From contig CAMZAD010000004.1 of the NCBI GenBank assembly GCA_947304155.1, forward strand, positions 1-64,000: a stretch of DNA of 64,000 nt, in the 5' to 3' direction. The translations under genes and the position numbers were made by a program. The stretch is from an uncultured Candidatus Saccharibacteria bacterium. GTDB taxonomy: Bacteria; Patescibacteriota; Saccharimonadia; Saccharimonadales; Saccharimonadaceae. The notes beneath the pieces are model-generated. The model worked only from the letters and a program-made list of their open reading frames with translations, searched no databases and was not told the DNA's origin. Every line of letters begins with the position of its first letter. Positions within the stretch are counted from its first letter, which is position 1. Positions 1 to 7,214 of the stretch are shown here, piece by piece.

Positions 1-330
1 AAATCAACCAAGGATGAGACTTTGCCTGGGATTAATAAGGGTGAATGGGAGAATCTCATTAAGAAGTATATTCCTGGAGGTTTGAAGGATTCGGCAGACG
101 AAGATGGCGTTTATAAGATTAAAGAGGTTTGTAAATTTGGCGATACGAGTTGCACAGATTATACGAAGTTGACTTGGGAAGAAAATAAATACCAGATTTA
201 TGTGGTTTATAATGCTGAGTGTAAGAGTAATGAGAAAGAAAACCTTGTGGTATCAAGCACAAGGAAACGCCGCGTGATGGTGTATACGATTCTCGAAGGC
301 GACGAAACGTTTGTTTGTACGACAAATTAA
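1..330 (+). CDS. C-terminal part of a secreted pilin-like protein (5' end outside window)
   Basis: The reading frame is open from the first base, so the TTG at 22 is probably not the true start. About 109 residues remain. They are hydrophilic, with four cysteines including a KFGDTSC segment, and end in a pattern (Arg-rich turn, then VMVYTILEGD and a final Cys four residues from the end) that resembles the C-terminal halves of CPR type IV pseudopilins. No N-terminal helix can be seen, so the pilin call rests on C-terminal resemblance only. The stop abuts the dnaG stop codon on the opposite strand with no spacer, so the two genes are strictly convergent. Confidence 0.4.
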   Translation, partial: KSTKDETLPGINKGEWENLIKKYIPGGLKDSADEDGVYKIKEVCKFGDTSCTDYTKLTWEENKYQIYVVYNAECKSNEKENLVVSSTRKRRVMVYTILEGDETFVCTTN

Positions 331-1962
331 TTAGAGACTTTTTCTTAAAACTTGAATTTGTCGGATGATGTCGGCGGTTTTTGATTCATCTTCTTCGCAA
401 CTCTCGAGTTCGCGGGTGAGCTCGGCGATTTTATGTTTGGTCATTTCCTTTTTATAGCGGATGGTCAGAGCACTAGCCTCTTTTTTGAGATTTTCTTCGC
501 TGAATTTTGAATAGCATTGTTCAAAAATTAATTCGAGCTCGGCGAGACGGGCTTCGTCGGTTGGGATTTCGAGTGGGATTTCGCCACCAGCGGTGCCGCC
601 GTAGACTAAGATTGCTTCAAGCGAATCTTGGAGATTCTTTAGAATTTGATCTTCCTTTTCTTCTGGCTTAGTTTCGGCGATTTTAATTGGTTTTAAGCGG
701 GTAGTTTCGGTTGGGATTTTTTTGGCGAGAAGGTCGTCAACTGTGACATTAATTTTATTAGCGACAATACCCATGTAATGCTTCTTCTCTACTGGGTCTT
801 GGAGTTCGTTAATCATCTTCATGGCGATGTCTGAGAATTCCTTTTTGCCTGGGCCGGTAGTAAGGTCTAGGGATAGTTCATATTTTTTGAGGAGCCAGTC
901 GATGGCTGGTTCGCAATGATTAACACAATCTTGCCAGAGAGCTGGGTCTTTTTGAATGAGCTCGTCTGGGTCTTTGGCGCCGTGGTAGCCAGAGATGATT
1001 TTTAGGGAGATGTCGAGTTTTGAAGCGAGGGAGATTGAGCGTTCGGCGGCTTTGATGCCGGCGGCGTCGCCATCATAAGCGAGGCGAATATCGTCGGTAA
1101 GGCGGTTTAAAATCTTGAGGTGGTTTTCAGTCATGGCGGTGCCAGAGGTTGCAACAGCTTCTTTGACGCCGGCTTGGTGTGATGAGATTACGTCCATGTT
1201 GCCTTCAACGATGACAACAAATCCAGAGCGACGGATGGCTTCCTTGGCTTGGGTGAGGCCAAAGATGAAACGACCTTTATTAAAAAGGAGCGTTTCAGGA
1301 GTGTTGAGGTATTTTGGCTCACCTTTTTCGATGATGCGACCAGTGAAACCGATAATACTGCCGGTGTTGTCAAAGAATGGAACCATCATGCGGCCACGGA
1401 AAAGGTCGCCGTTATACTGGTTCAAAAGTCCAGCTTCGCGCATTTCGGCGATAGTGAAGCCTTTGGATTTTAAGAAATTAACGAGATAGTCTTTCCCTTT
1501 TGGTGCGTAGCCGATACGAAATTCAACGGCGGTTTTGCGATTCAAGTTTCGCTTATAAAAAACGTATTCACAGACAGCTTTGTTTTTGGAAAGACAGACT
1601 TGGTAGTATTTACAAGCGAGCTCGATAGCTTGTTTCATGCGAGCTTTTTTCTGGGCGATTTTTTTATCGTCGCCAGAATAGGCTTTTAATTCAACGCCGG
1701 CCTGAGCGGCAAGTTTTTCAATAGCTTCGCGGAAAGAGATGCCTTCAACTTCCATGACGAAAGTGAAAATGTCGCCGCCCTTATTAGAGGAGAAATCATG
1801 CCAAATTCCCTTTTCTGGGGACACCATGAAACTAGGGGTTTTATCTACGCCCCATGGTGAGTGGCCTTTAAGAGTCCTGCCAGCGCGTTTAAGTTCGATA
1901 TACTGCCCAACTACATCTTCGACTGGTAGCCTCGCCTTAATTTCCTCCTTGGCATCTTGCAT
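331..1962 (-). CDS. dnaG: DNA primase DnaG without zinc ligands
   Basis: Makes RNA primers at the replication fork. The protein has 543 residues against about 600 in most bacteria. The N-terminal region aligns with the CHC2 zinc-ribbon domain (KTPSF and SPEK are kept), but the usual CPFH is SPWG at residues 35-38 and the usual CFGC is DFSS at 56-59, so no zinc ligand survives. The catalytic core and TOPRIM domain are intact, with VIVEGNMDV and a DGDAAG acidic motif. The C-terminal 150 residues are helical and divergent. The start is the ATG six bases below a TATAAT box, implying a leaderless message. The identity is firm; the loss of zinc ligands is directly visible and shared, as far as I recall, by other Saccharibacteria. 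Confidence 0.95.
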   Translation of the reverse strand: MQDAKEEIKARLPVEDVVGQYIELKRAGRTLKGHSPWGVDKTPSFMVSPEKGIWHDFSSNKGGDIFTFVMEVEGISFREAIEKLAAQAGVELKAYSGDDKKIAQKKARMKQAIELACKYYQVCLSKNKAVCEYVFYKRNLNRKTAVEFRIGYAPKGKDYLVNFLKSKGFTIAEMREAGLLNQYNGDLFRGRMMVPFFDNTGSIIGFTGRIIEKGEPKYLNTPETLLFNKGRFIFGLTQAKEAIRRSGFVVIVEGNMDVISSHQAGVKEAVATSGTAMTENHLKILNRLTDDIRLAYDGDAAGIKAAERSISLASKLDISLKIISGYHGAKDPDELIQKDPALWQDCVNHCEPAIDWLLKKYELSLDLTTGPGKKEFSDIAMKMINELQDPVEKKHYMGIVANKINVTVDDLLAKKIPTETTRLKPIKIAETKPEEKEDQILKNLQDSLEAILVYGGTAGGEIPLEIPTDEARLAELELIFEQCYSKFSEENLKKEASALTIRYKKEMTKHKIAELTRELESCEEDESKTADIIRQIQVLRKSL

Positions 1963-1968
1963 AGTTTT

Positions 1969-1974
1969 ATTATA
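1969..1974 (-). promoter_or_regulatory. -10 box of dnaG, leaderless type
   Basis: On the minus strand TGATATAAT is followed by six bases and the dnaG ATG. Transcription should begin at or next to the start codon. It is an extended -10 (TG-N-TATAAT). Confidence 0.65.
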
Positions 1975-2013
1975 TCATCTCTGTTATTTATTTTTTTAAA
2001 AAATAAGTTATGA

Positions 2014-2019
2014 TATAAT
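2014..2019 (+). promoter_or_regulatory. -10 box, leaderless type
   Basis: TGATATAAT lies six bases before ATG 2026. This placement favours ATG 2026 over the GTG at 2020, which directly follows the box. Confidence 0.65.
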
Positions 2020-2025
2020 GTGCTT

Positions 2026-2655
2026 ATGGATAATATGGCCTACTTGCAGCAGATTGCTGTAGAGAAGAAAGCTGCCAAAGATGACAGCGTCTTGAAAAAG
2101 ATTTTTAACCCGAAGATTATTTTGGGGGTACTTGGGTTTATCGTTTTCTTGGTGGCCCTGGTGCTAGTACTTAAAGTAGTTTCGAAGAGTAGTTCTAAGG
2201 ATAAAGACTATTTGACGCAGAGTTATTTTAGCGCTAAATATTTGAATGAAAAAACTGTTGCAAATTATGGTAAAAAACTGAGGAATTCAGATTTGCGTGA
2301 TATGACAGTATCTTTGAAGTCGGTTTTGAATGAGATTTCAGTGGAAGAGGGGGCGCTACTTAAGAGTGAATATGACATGGATCTTAGCGCGGCAGCAAGT
2401 GAAGAGATTGCCACGAATGAGCTTGGCATGAATTCGGTTTTGAATGCGACACTGGATGACGGAGTTTTGAATGGTATCTTGGAGCGCGTGTATGTGCGTG
2501 AGATGACAATGCAGATTGCATATATAATTTCCTACCATACTGGTTGTCTTGATGCGACAAAGAATTCAAAGGTCAAGACGGTGCTAGAGAAAGAGCTAAC
2601 GAATTTGCAAAATATCTATGATCAATTTTATAATTTTAAGAGCCCAATGATTTAA
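2026..2655 (+). CDS. Single-pass membrane protein of unknown function
   Basis: 209 residues. A short cytoplasmic N-terminus is followed by one strongly hydrophobic segment at about residues 28-50 and then a long, mostly helical, charged external domain with a single cysteine near the C-terminus. I recognise no family. ATG 2026 is chosen as start because a TATAAT box ends seven bases upstream and there is no Shine-Dalgarno site. It is followed after nine bases by another small membrane-protein gene, so the two are probably co-transcribed. Confidence 0.75.
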   Translation: MDNMAYLQQIAVEKKAAKDDSVLKKIFNPKIILGVLGFIVFLVALVLVLKVVSKSSSKDKDYLTQSYFSAKYLNEKTVANYGKKLRNSDLRDMTVSLKSVLNEISVEEGALLKSEYDMDLSAAASEEIATNELGMNSVLNATLDDGVLNGILERVYVREMTMQIAYIISYHTGCLDATKNSKVKTVLEKELTNLQNIYDQFYNFKSPMI

Positions 2656-2664
2656 GGAGAAGAG

Positions 2665-3138
2665 ATGGCAAAGATAGATAAAAATACAGTTGTGAACTGG
2701 GAAGCTAGCGAATATATTCAGCACGATAAGAATGCGGGATGGTATATTGGGATGGCGATTGTGGTTTTGGCACTTGTAGCGGTGTCGGTCTTCTTAAGGT
2801 GGTTTACTTTTACTGCTTTGATTGTAGTTGCTTCAGTTTCACTTTTGATTTATGTGATGCGCCCACCTCGTAAGCTTAAATACAGGATTAATAGTGAGGG
2901 GCTATTCGAGGGTGAGAAACTCTATCGCTTTGAGGATTATAAATCATTCGGTATTTTGCAGGACGATGCAAATTTTGCAATTGTTTTGAAGCCACGCAAA
3001 CGCTTTTCTCCAGCTGTGACGGTTTACTTCCCTGAAAACCAGGGCGAAGAAATTGTTGATATGTTTGGCGCAAGGTTGCCGATGGAAGAAGTAAAACTTG
3101 ATTTGATTGATAAAATCGTCAGGAAGTTGCGTATTTAA
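2665..3138 (+). CDS. Two-helix membrane protein with a PH-like C-terminal domain
   Basis: 157 residues. Two adjacent transmembrane segments lie at about residues 27-45 and 48-65, followed by a basic PPRKLKY turn and a soluble beta-rich domain ending in an amphipathic helix. The layout matches small bacterial PH-like (bPH/DUF5673-like) membrane proteins found widely in CPR genomes, but I cannot assign a function. A good ribosome site (AAGGAGAAG) precedes the ATG, and the gene follows its upstream neighbour by only nine bases. Confidence 0.75.
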   Translation: MAKIDKNTVVNWEASEYIQHDKNAGWYIGMAIVVLALVAVSVFLRWFTFTALIVVASVSLLIYVMRPPRKLKYRINSEGLFEGEKLYRFEDYKSFGILQDDANFAIVLKPRKRFSPAVTVYFPENQGEEIVDMFGARLPMEEVKLDLIDKIVRKLRI

Positions 3139-3204
3139 TACGCTTATGCTAGAATTGGGTAAATATTAGGTCATATTAAAAATTTAAAACAGAAAGAGGT
3201 GGGT

Positions 3205-3744
3205 ATGGATGCAAGCCAAACCAATGACGATTTGCAGAATGCAATCAATGGAATAGTAAATGGTGGCGCTACGGGCGCTACTGATAATACAGCTACGGCT
3301 GCTGCTGCGACGGATGCGCCAGATTTGGGCGTTCCACCAGTACCAGCAACAGATTTAGTAATGCCAGATTTTGGCGGACCATTGCCAGATTTGACTAATC
3401 CAGATCCAGTTGATATTGCTGCTGCTCCAGCTCCAGAGGCCCCTGTTGCTCCTGAGATTACTGCTCCAGCTGCTGAACCAGTAGTTGATTTTAGCGCAAT
3501 GCCAGAACTCAACGCTACTCCAGCTACATTTTCTGACGTAAAGGAAAAAATGATTCGCGATCTTTTGCCAATTATTGACAAAGTTAACGTTGAGCCAGAG
3601 AAGAAATTTGAGCTGTATAAGCACGTGATTAGCAAGACTCACGACCAAGCGATGGTTGCAGATGCTTATGCTGCCATAAAAGACCTTGCTGATGAAAAAG
3701 CCAAGGCTGAAGCATTGCTCTTCTTGATTGACGAAGCTGAATAA
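3205..3744 (+). CDS. Ala/Pro-rich protein with a helical C-terminal domain, unknown function
   Basis: 179 residues. Roughly the first 110 are a low-complexity acidic linker rich in Ala, Pro, Thr and Asp; the last 75 form a compact, charged, probably all-helical domain (from FSDVKEKM to the end). No signal peptide is visible, so it is likely cytoplasmic. ATG 3205 is preferred over the GTG at 3199 because AGAAAGAGG sits at the right distance. No known family is recognised. A shared terminator separates it from the convergent groEL gene. Confidence 0.75.
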   Translation: MDASQTNDDLQNAINGIVNGGATGATDNTATAAAATDAPDLGVPPVPATDLVMPDFGGPLPDLTNPDPVDIAAAPAPEAPVAPEITAPAAEPVVDFSAMPELNATPATFSDVKEKMIRDLLPIIDKVNVEPEKKFELYKHVISKTHDQAMVADAYAAIKDLADEKAKAEALLFLIDEAE

Positions 3745-3756
3745 TTTTAAAAAACA

Positions 3757-3786
3757 AAATAACCCCGGCGCTCGGGGTTATTTTTA
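3757..3786. terminator. Bidirectional terminator between the 3205 gene and groEL
   Basis: A nine-base-pair stem ATAACCCCG/CGGGGTTAT with a five-base loop is flanked by an A-run on one side and a T-run on the other, so it works for both convergent genes. Confidence 0.85.
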
Positions 3787-3797
3787 TCTTAGATGAT

Positions 3798-5411
3798 TTA
3801 GTACATCATGCCGTCGTCAGCAGGAGTGGCTGGCTTTGGCTCTGGGACGTTAACGATAAGAGCGCCCATAGTCATAGTTGTAGCAGCAATACTGATGGCA
3901 TTTTGGACTGCTTCGCGGGTGACGCGAGCTGGGTCAATGATGCCGGCTTTCTTCATATCTTGAAGACCTTTTTCTGGGGCCATGACATCAATACCGAAGC
4001 CATCTTCAGCGTTTTCAACTTCAGCAAGGAGAGCCTGTGAATTTAGGCCTGCGTTTTCGAGGATGTGAACTAGTGGAGCCTTAAGGGCATTCTTGACGAT
4101 TTTAGTGCCATCGTCGGTTCCCTTTAAGGTCTTGGCAAGATTGACGAGAGTGACGCCACCACCGGCGACGATTCCCTCTGCGAGAGCGGCGCGGGTTGCG
4201 GAGACGGCATCGTCAACACGATATTTCTTTTCGTCAATTTCTGGTTCGGTTGCGCCACCAACTTTAATGACGGCGACTTTACCAGAGAGAGCGGCTTTGC
4301 GTTTTTCGAGCTCGCCACGTTCGTAATCTGAGCTTGAGATAGCGGCTTGAGACTCGATGAGGGTAATGCGGTCTTTGACGGCTTTCTTTGAGCCGGCGCC
4401 TTCAATGATGGTTGAATCATCTTTAGTGGCGATGACTTTCTTAGCGGAGCCAAGAACTTCGAGACCAGCTTCTTCGAGCTTCATGCCTTTGTCTTCTGAA
4501 ACGACGGTAGCGTCGGTTAAGACTGCGATATCTTCCATGATTTCCTTGCGGCGATCACCGAAGGCAGGAGCTTTAAGAACGATGGTATTAAAGACTCCTT
4601 TGAGCTTGTTAAGGACGAGAAGGCTGAGGGCTTCACCGGAAACTTCTTCAGCGATGATGACGAGGTCTTTCTTGCCGGATTGAGCGATTTTTTCGAGGAG
4701 TGGGAGGATGTCACCTGAAGCGGTGATTTTCTTGTCGGTTAAGAGCACGAGAGGCTTATCCATGATAGCTTCTTGGCGGTTAACATCGGTGATAAAGAAG
4801 GCGGAAGCGTAGCCTTTGTCGTAGTTGAAACCTTCAACGATTTCCTCTTCCATGTCGAGACCTTGGCCAGCTTCAACGGTGACGACGCCATCTTTGCCGA
4901 TTTTACTGATGACATCAGCGATGAGTTCGCCGATTTCTTTGTCGCCAGCAGAGATGGTGGCAACTTCGGCAACTTTTTTAGAATCGCCCTCGACTTTTTC
5001 GGAAAGGCTGTCAATTTTCTTGGTGAGTTCGCGGCCAGCTTTCTCGATTCCCTTTCTAAGTTCCATTGGGTTAACGCCAGCGGCGATGAGTTTGTTGGCT
5101 TCGGCAAGGATGTTGTAGGTTAGGACTGTAACAGTAGTGGTGCCATCGCCAGCGACTTTGTTGAGTTTTTGAGCGGCAGCCTTGATGAGGTTTGCGCCAA
5201 CTTTTTCGCCCATGTTTTCTTTAGTAGAGCCAAGGTCGACAGCTTCAGCAACAGTGACGCCATCGTGAGTGATAACAGGGGCGCCATATTCTTTTTCAAT
5301 AATAACGTTTTGGCCTTTTGGACCGTAGGTTACCTTAACGGCATCATAGAGTTTCTTGGCACCAGAGAGGACTTTGGCGCGAGCATCGTGTTCGTAATAG
5401 ATTTCTTTCAT
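3798..5411 (-). CDS. groEL: 60 kDa chaperonin GroEL
   Basis: Forms the double-ring folding chamber with GroES in the cytoplasm. 537 residues, close to the family norm. The ATP-binding motifs YGPKGQNV near residue 30 and GDGTTTVTVL near residue 87 are intact, as is the hinge region. The C-terminus ends in PADDGMMY and lacks the Gly-Gly-Met repeats typical of many GroEL proteins. The ATG is preceded by GAAAGGAAA. It lies 17 bases downstream of groES in one operon, under the CIRCE operator upstream of groES. Confidence 0.98.
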   Translation of the reverse strand: MKEIYYEHDARAKVLSGAKKLYDAVKVTYGPKGQNVIIEKEYGAPVITHDGVTVAEAVDLGSTKENMGEKVGANLIKAAAQKLNKVAGDGTTTVTVLTYNILAEANKLIAAGVNPMELRKGIEKAGRELTKKIDSLSEKVEGDSKKVAEVATISAGDKEIGELIADVISKIGKDGVVTVEAGQGLDMEEEIVEGFNYDKGYASAFFITDVNRQEAIMDKPLVLLTDKKITASGDILPLLEKIAQSGKKDLVIIAEEVSGEALSLLVLNKLKGVFNTIVLKAPAFGDRRKEIMEDIAVLTDATVVSEDKGMKLEEAGLEVLGSAKKVIATKDDSTIIEGAGSKKAVKDRITLIESQAAISSSDYERGELEKRKAALSGKVAVIKVGGATEPEIDEKKYRVDDAVSATRAALAEGIVAGGGVTLVNLAKTLKGTDDGTKIVKNALKAPLVHILENAGLNSQALLAEVENAEDGFGIDVMAPEKGLQDMKKAGIIDPARVTREAVQNAISIAATTMTMGALIVNVPEPKPATPADDGMMY

Positions 5412-5428
5412 GATTTCCTTTCAGGTTA

Positions 5429-5686
5429 TTAGAGGGTTGCAAGGACGTCTTTTTCTTCGACGATGATGTAATCTTCGTTTGCTAATTTTACGTTGGTGGT
5501 GGAGTATTCTTTATAGATGATTTTGTCGCCAACTTTGATGTTTTTGACGTCTGGGCCGACGGATTCAACGACGGCGTAGGCGGTTTCTTCTTTACCGGTA
5601 TCTGGGAGTAAGAGACCAGAAGCGGTTTTGTTTGACGGTTTTTCTTTCTTTGCAACAACGTGGTTGGTTAACGGTTTAAGTTTCAT
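5429..5686 (-). CDS. groES: 10 kDa co-chaperonin GroES
   Basis: 85 residues. The lid of the GroEL cavity. It starts with MKLKPLTNHVVAKK and contains the mobile-loop region around KTASGLLLPD, followed by the conserved VGDKIIYKEYSTT segment. AAGGAGGAAA precedes the ATG. First gene of the groES-groEL operon, repressed in all likelihood by HrcA through the CIRCE element 56 bases upstream of the start. Confidence 0.98.
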   Translation of the reverse strand: MKLKPLTNHVVAKKEKPSNKTASGLLLPDTGKEETAYAVVESVGPDVKNIKVGDKIIYKEYSTTNVKLANEDYIIVEEKDVLATL

Positions 5687-5726
5687 TTTCCTCCTTGGTT
5701 TACGGTTTACGTTGGCCTTTGTATCT

Positions 5727-5754
5727 ATTGTAGCACATAAATTAGCACTTGCAA
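5727..5754 (-). promoter_or_regulatory. groESL promoter
   Basis: On the minus strand a -35 box TTGCAA (5749-5754) and a -10 box TACAAT (5727-5732) are separated by 16 bases. The -35 box lies inside the CIRCE spacer, so bound HrcA would block RNA polymerase directly. Confidence 0.7.
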
Positions 5755-5768
5755 GGCTTGAGTGCTAA
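5742..5768. promoter_or_regulatory. CIRCE operator (HrcA binding site)
   Basis: TTAGCACTT, nine bases, GAGTGCTAA. This matches the CIRCE consensus TTAGCACTC-N9-GAGTGCTAA with one mismatch. It predicts an HrcA repressor gene elsewhere in this genome. Confidence 0.93.
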
Positions 5769-5785
5769 AACAAGCTTATGTTTAC

Positions 5786-5814
5786 TTGATTTTTTTGGCG
5801 TTTTGTGGTATAAT
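5786..5814 (+). promoter_or_regulatory. Promoter of the 5855 gene
   Basis: TTGATT (5786-5791), 17 bases, TATAAT (5809-5814), with an extended TGG before the -10. The message would have a leader of about 33 bases with a ribosome site. Confidence 0.7.
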
Positions 5815-5854
5815 TATAGGTAATGGGGGAGTTCTTTAAAAGGGAGGGAAAGAA

Positions 5855-6436
5855 ATGGGAAAAAGGTACGAAAACAATGACCATATATTATTTCTTATTG
5901 GAATTTGCCTTATAGCTTTTATGCTATGTCTTCTTATTGGAATTTCGGTTTATACCGAATTTCATAGCGAGGAAATCAATGTTCCTGGTTTTTCCAGAGA
6001 TGGCAGGACATTTGATTTTAGAGATTTTGCTGTTGAAGAAGAATTAGCTGATTTTGAGGCATATTACCTTGATGGTAAGATGACTCGAGTGCGCTTGTTT
6101 GTCTCTGATGGTAAAGAGACGTATTCTGTCTATGCAAATCTTAAGGATGAGTTGATTGGCATATATCTGCACAAGGATCATGATGAAAGTCAGATGATAC
6201 CGATTGCAGAGATTGACCAAAAAACGGATGCTTATCATGATAATGATGAGATGCCAGTCAAAATTGGCAAATATGGCGAAACGACGTCGGCTTGGGTTCT
6301 TTACGAGCTCGATTTTATCGTTAACCAAATTCAAAATGGGCGTGTAAACGCTCAGTTCGCGCGGAACGTGTTGGACACGACTCCAGTTTCGGAGTCAGAT
6401 ACTGGATCTTCGACTCCAGTTCCAATGCCGCATTAA
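5855..6436 (+). CDS. Membrane-anchored protein of unknown function
   Basis: 193 residues. After a charged N-terminus there is one transmembrane helix at about residues 11-33, then a mostly beta, acidic extracytoplasmic domain and a Ser/Thr/Pro tail. No cysteines follow the helix. I recognise no family. The gene stands alone with its own consensus promoter, a purine-rich ribosome site (AAAAGGGAGGGAAAG) and a strong terminator, an arrangement shared with several other orphan genes in this window. Confidence 0.7.
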   Translation: MGKRYENNDHILFLIGICLIAFMLCLLIGISVYTEFHSEEINVPGFSRDGRTFDFRDFAVEEELADFEAYYLDGKMTRVRLFVSDGKETYSVYANLKDELIGIYLHKDHDESQMIPIAEIDQKTDAYHDNDEMPVKIGKYGETTSAWVLYELDFIVNQIQNGRVNAQFARNVLDTTPVSESDTGSSTPVPMPH

Positions 6437-6484
6437 GCGTAGACTTAAAATCTTAAAACTAATCCTCCCCCTATAGCACTTTGT

Positions 6485-6516
6485 AAAAAAGGACGCAAAA
6501 TCGCGTCCTTTTTTAA
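6485..6516 (+). terminator. Terminator after the 5855 gene
   Basis: Twelve-pair stem AAAAAAGGACGC/GCGTCCTTTTTT with a six-base loop and a T-run. Confidence 0.9.
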
Positions 6517-6537
6517 TGGTTGATTGAGCTTGTAGTA

Positions 6538-6566
6538 TTGCTTTTTTATAGTAATTATGTTATAAT
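6538..6566 (+). promoter_or_regulatory. Promoter of the 6617 gene
   Basis: TTGCTT (6538-6543), 17 bases, TATAAT (6561-6566), giving a leader of roughly 43 bases. Confidence 0.75.
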
Positions 6567-6616
6567 TTTAATCGATTCTAAAAAATAGTTCTTTTCAAGA
6601 AAGGGGGAAATTAAAA

Positions 6617-7117
6617 ATGAATAACAATCCAGAATTTGCTTTCCAATCTTTGTCTTATGGATCGAGAGTTGAGGAGGCAGTGCCAGTTGTCACTAAGTAT
6701 CAGGATACGCTCTTTGATGTTGTTAGGGCGTATGGTGGAGCTGGTCCAACTATGGATGGACTAAGAGCGGATGGAGTTGAGACTATCGAGGACTTAAGAT
6801 ATCAGACTCCGGAAGATTTGGTCCGTCACGGCATTAAGCTGGCGCAGGCAAGAAAGATGCTCGATAAGTATGCGAATGGAGGCTATGTTCAGCCGAAGAG
6901 AGTTATTCTCGAATTTGCAGACGAGGTGCATTATAATCAGTTCCTTGATGCCGTGAGGCATAGGACAAATGCGTTTGTAGTTGCAAATGAGAATAATGCA
7001 AAGAAGCAGGCTGAGGTCTATGCTGAGCAGGAAGCTCTGCATAGAGCGGAAGCGGATGGATTTGCGGCTCCAACTCATCAGAGTTACACGGATGATGGCA
7101 GAGAAAACTGCTGGTAG
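6617..7117 (+). CDS. Soluble protein of unknown function with a helical-hairpin-like segment
   Basis: 166 residues, no signal peptide or membrane segment. Residues about 48-80 (GVETIEDLRYQTPEDLV, then LAQARKMLD) resemble a helix-hairpin-helix or SAM-like fold; a second charged helical part follows around residues 125-145. No family can be named. It has its own promoter, a leader with AAGAAAGGGGGAAA as ribosome site, and a terminator, so it is a single-gene transcription unit. Confidence 0.7.
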   Translation: MNNNPEFAFQSLSYGSRVEEAVPVVTKYQDTLFDVVRAYGGAGPTMDGLRADGVETIEDLRYQTPEDLVRHGIKLAQARKMLDKYANGGYVQPKRVILEFADEVHYNQFLDAVRHRTNAFVVANENNAKKQAEVYAEQEALHRAEADGFAAPTHQSYTDDGRENCW

Positions 7118-7171
7118 TATTCGTGGCGGTTTTGTTTGCGTTTGCCCACATGTTGGTTCATTTTTAAGATG

Positions 7172-7197
7172 AAGCACCTCTACGGGGGTGCTTTTTT
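7172..7197 (+). terminator. Terminator after the 6617 gene
   Basis: Stem AAGCACCTC/GGGGTGCTT with a four-base loop, followed by six T. Confidence 0.88.
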
Positions 7198-7202
7198 CGT
7201 GG

Positions 7203-7208
7203 TATAAT
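7203..7208 (+). promoter_or_regulatory. -10 box of the murE-type gene, leaderless type
   Basis: TGGTATAAT is followed by TGAGGT and the ATG at 7215. Confidence 0.7.
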
Positions 7209-7214
7209 TGAGGT

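Noticed and set aside
4093-5123. Several frames antisense to groEL
   Set aside because: All mirror groEL codons; none has a promoter, ribosome site or known domain.
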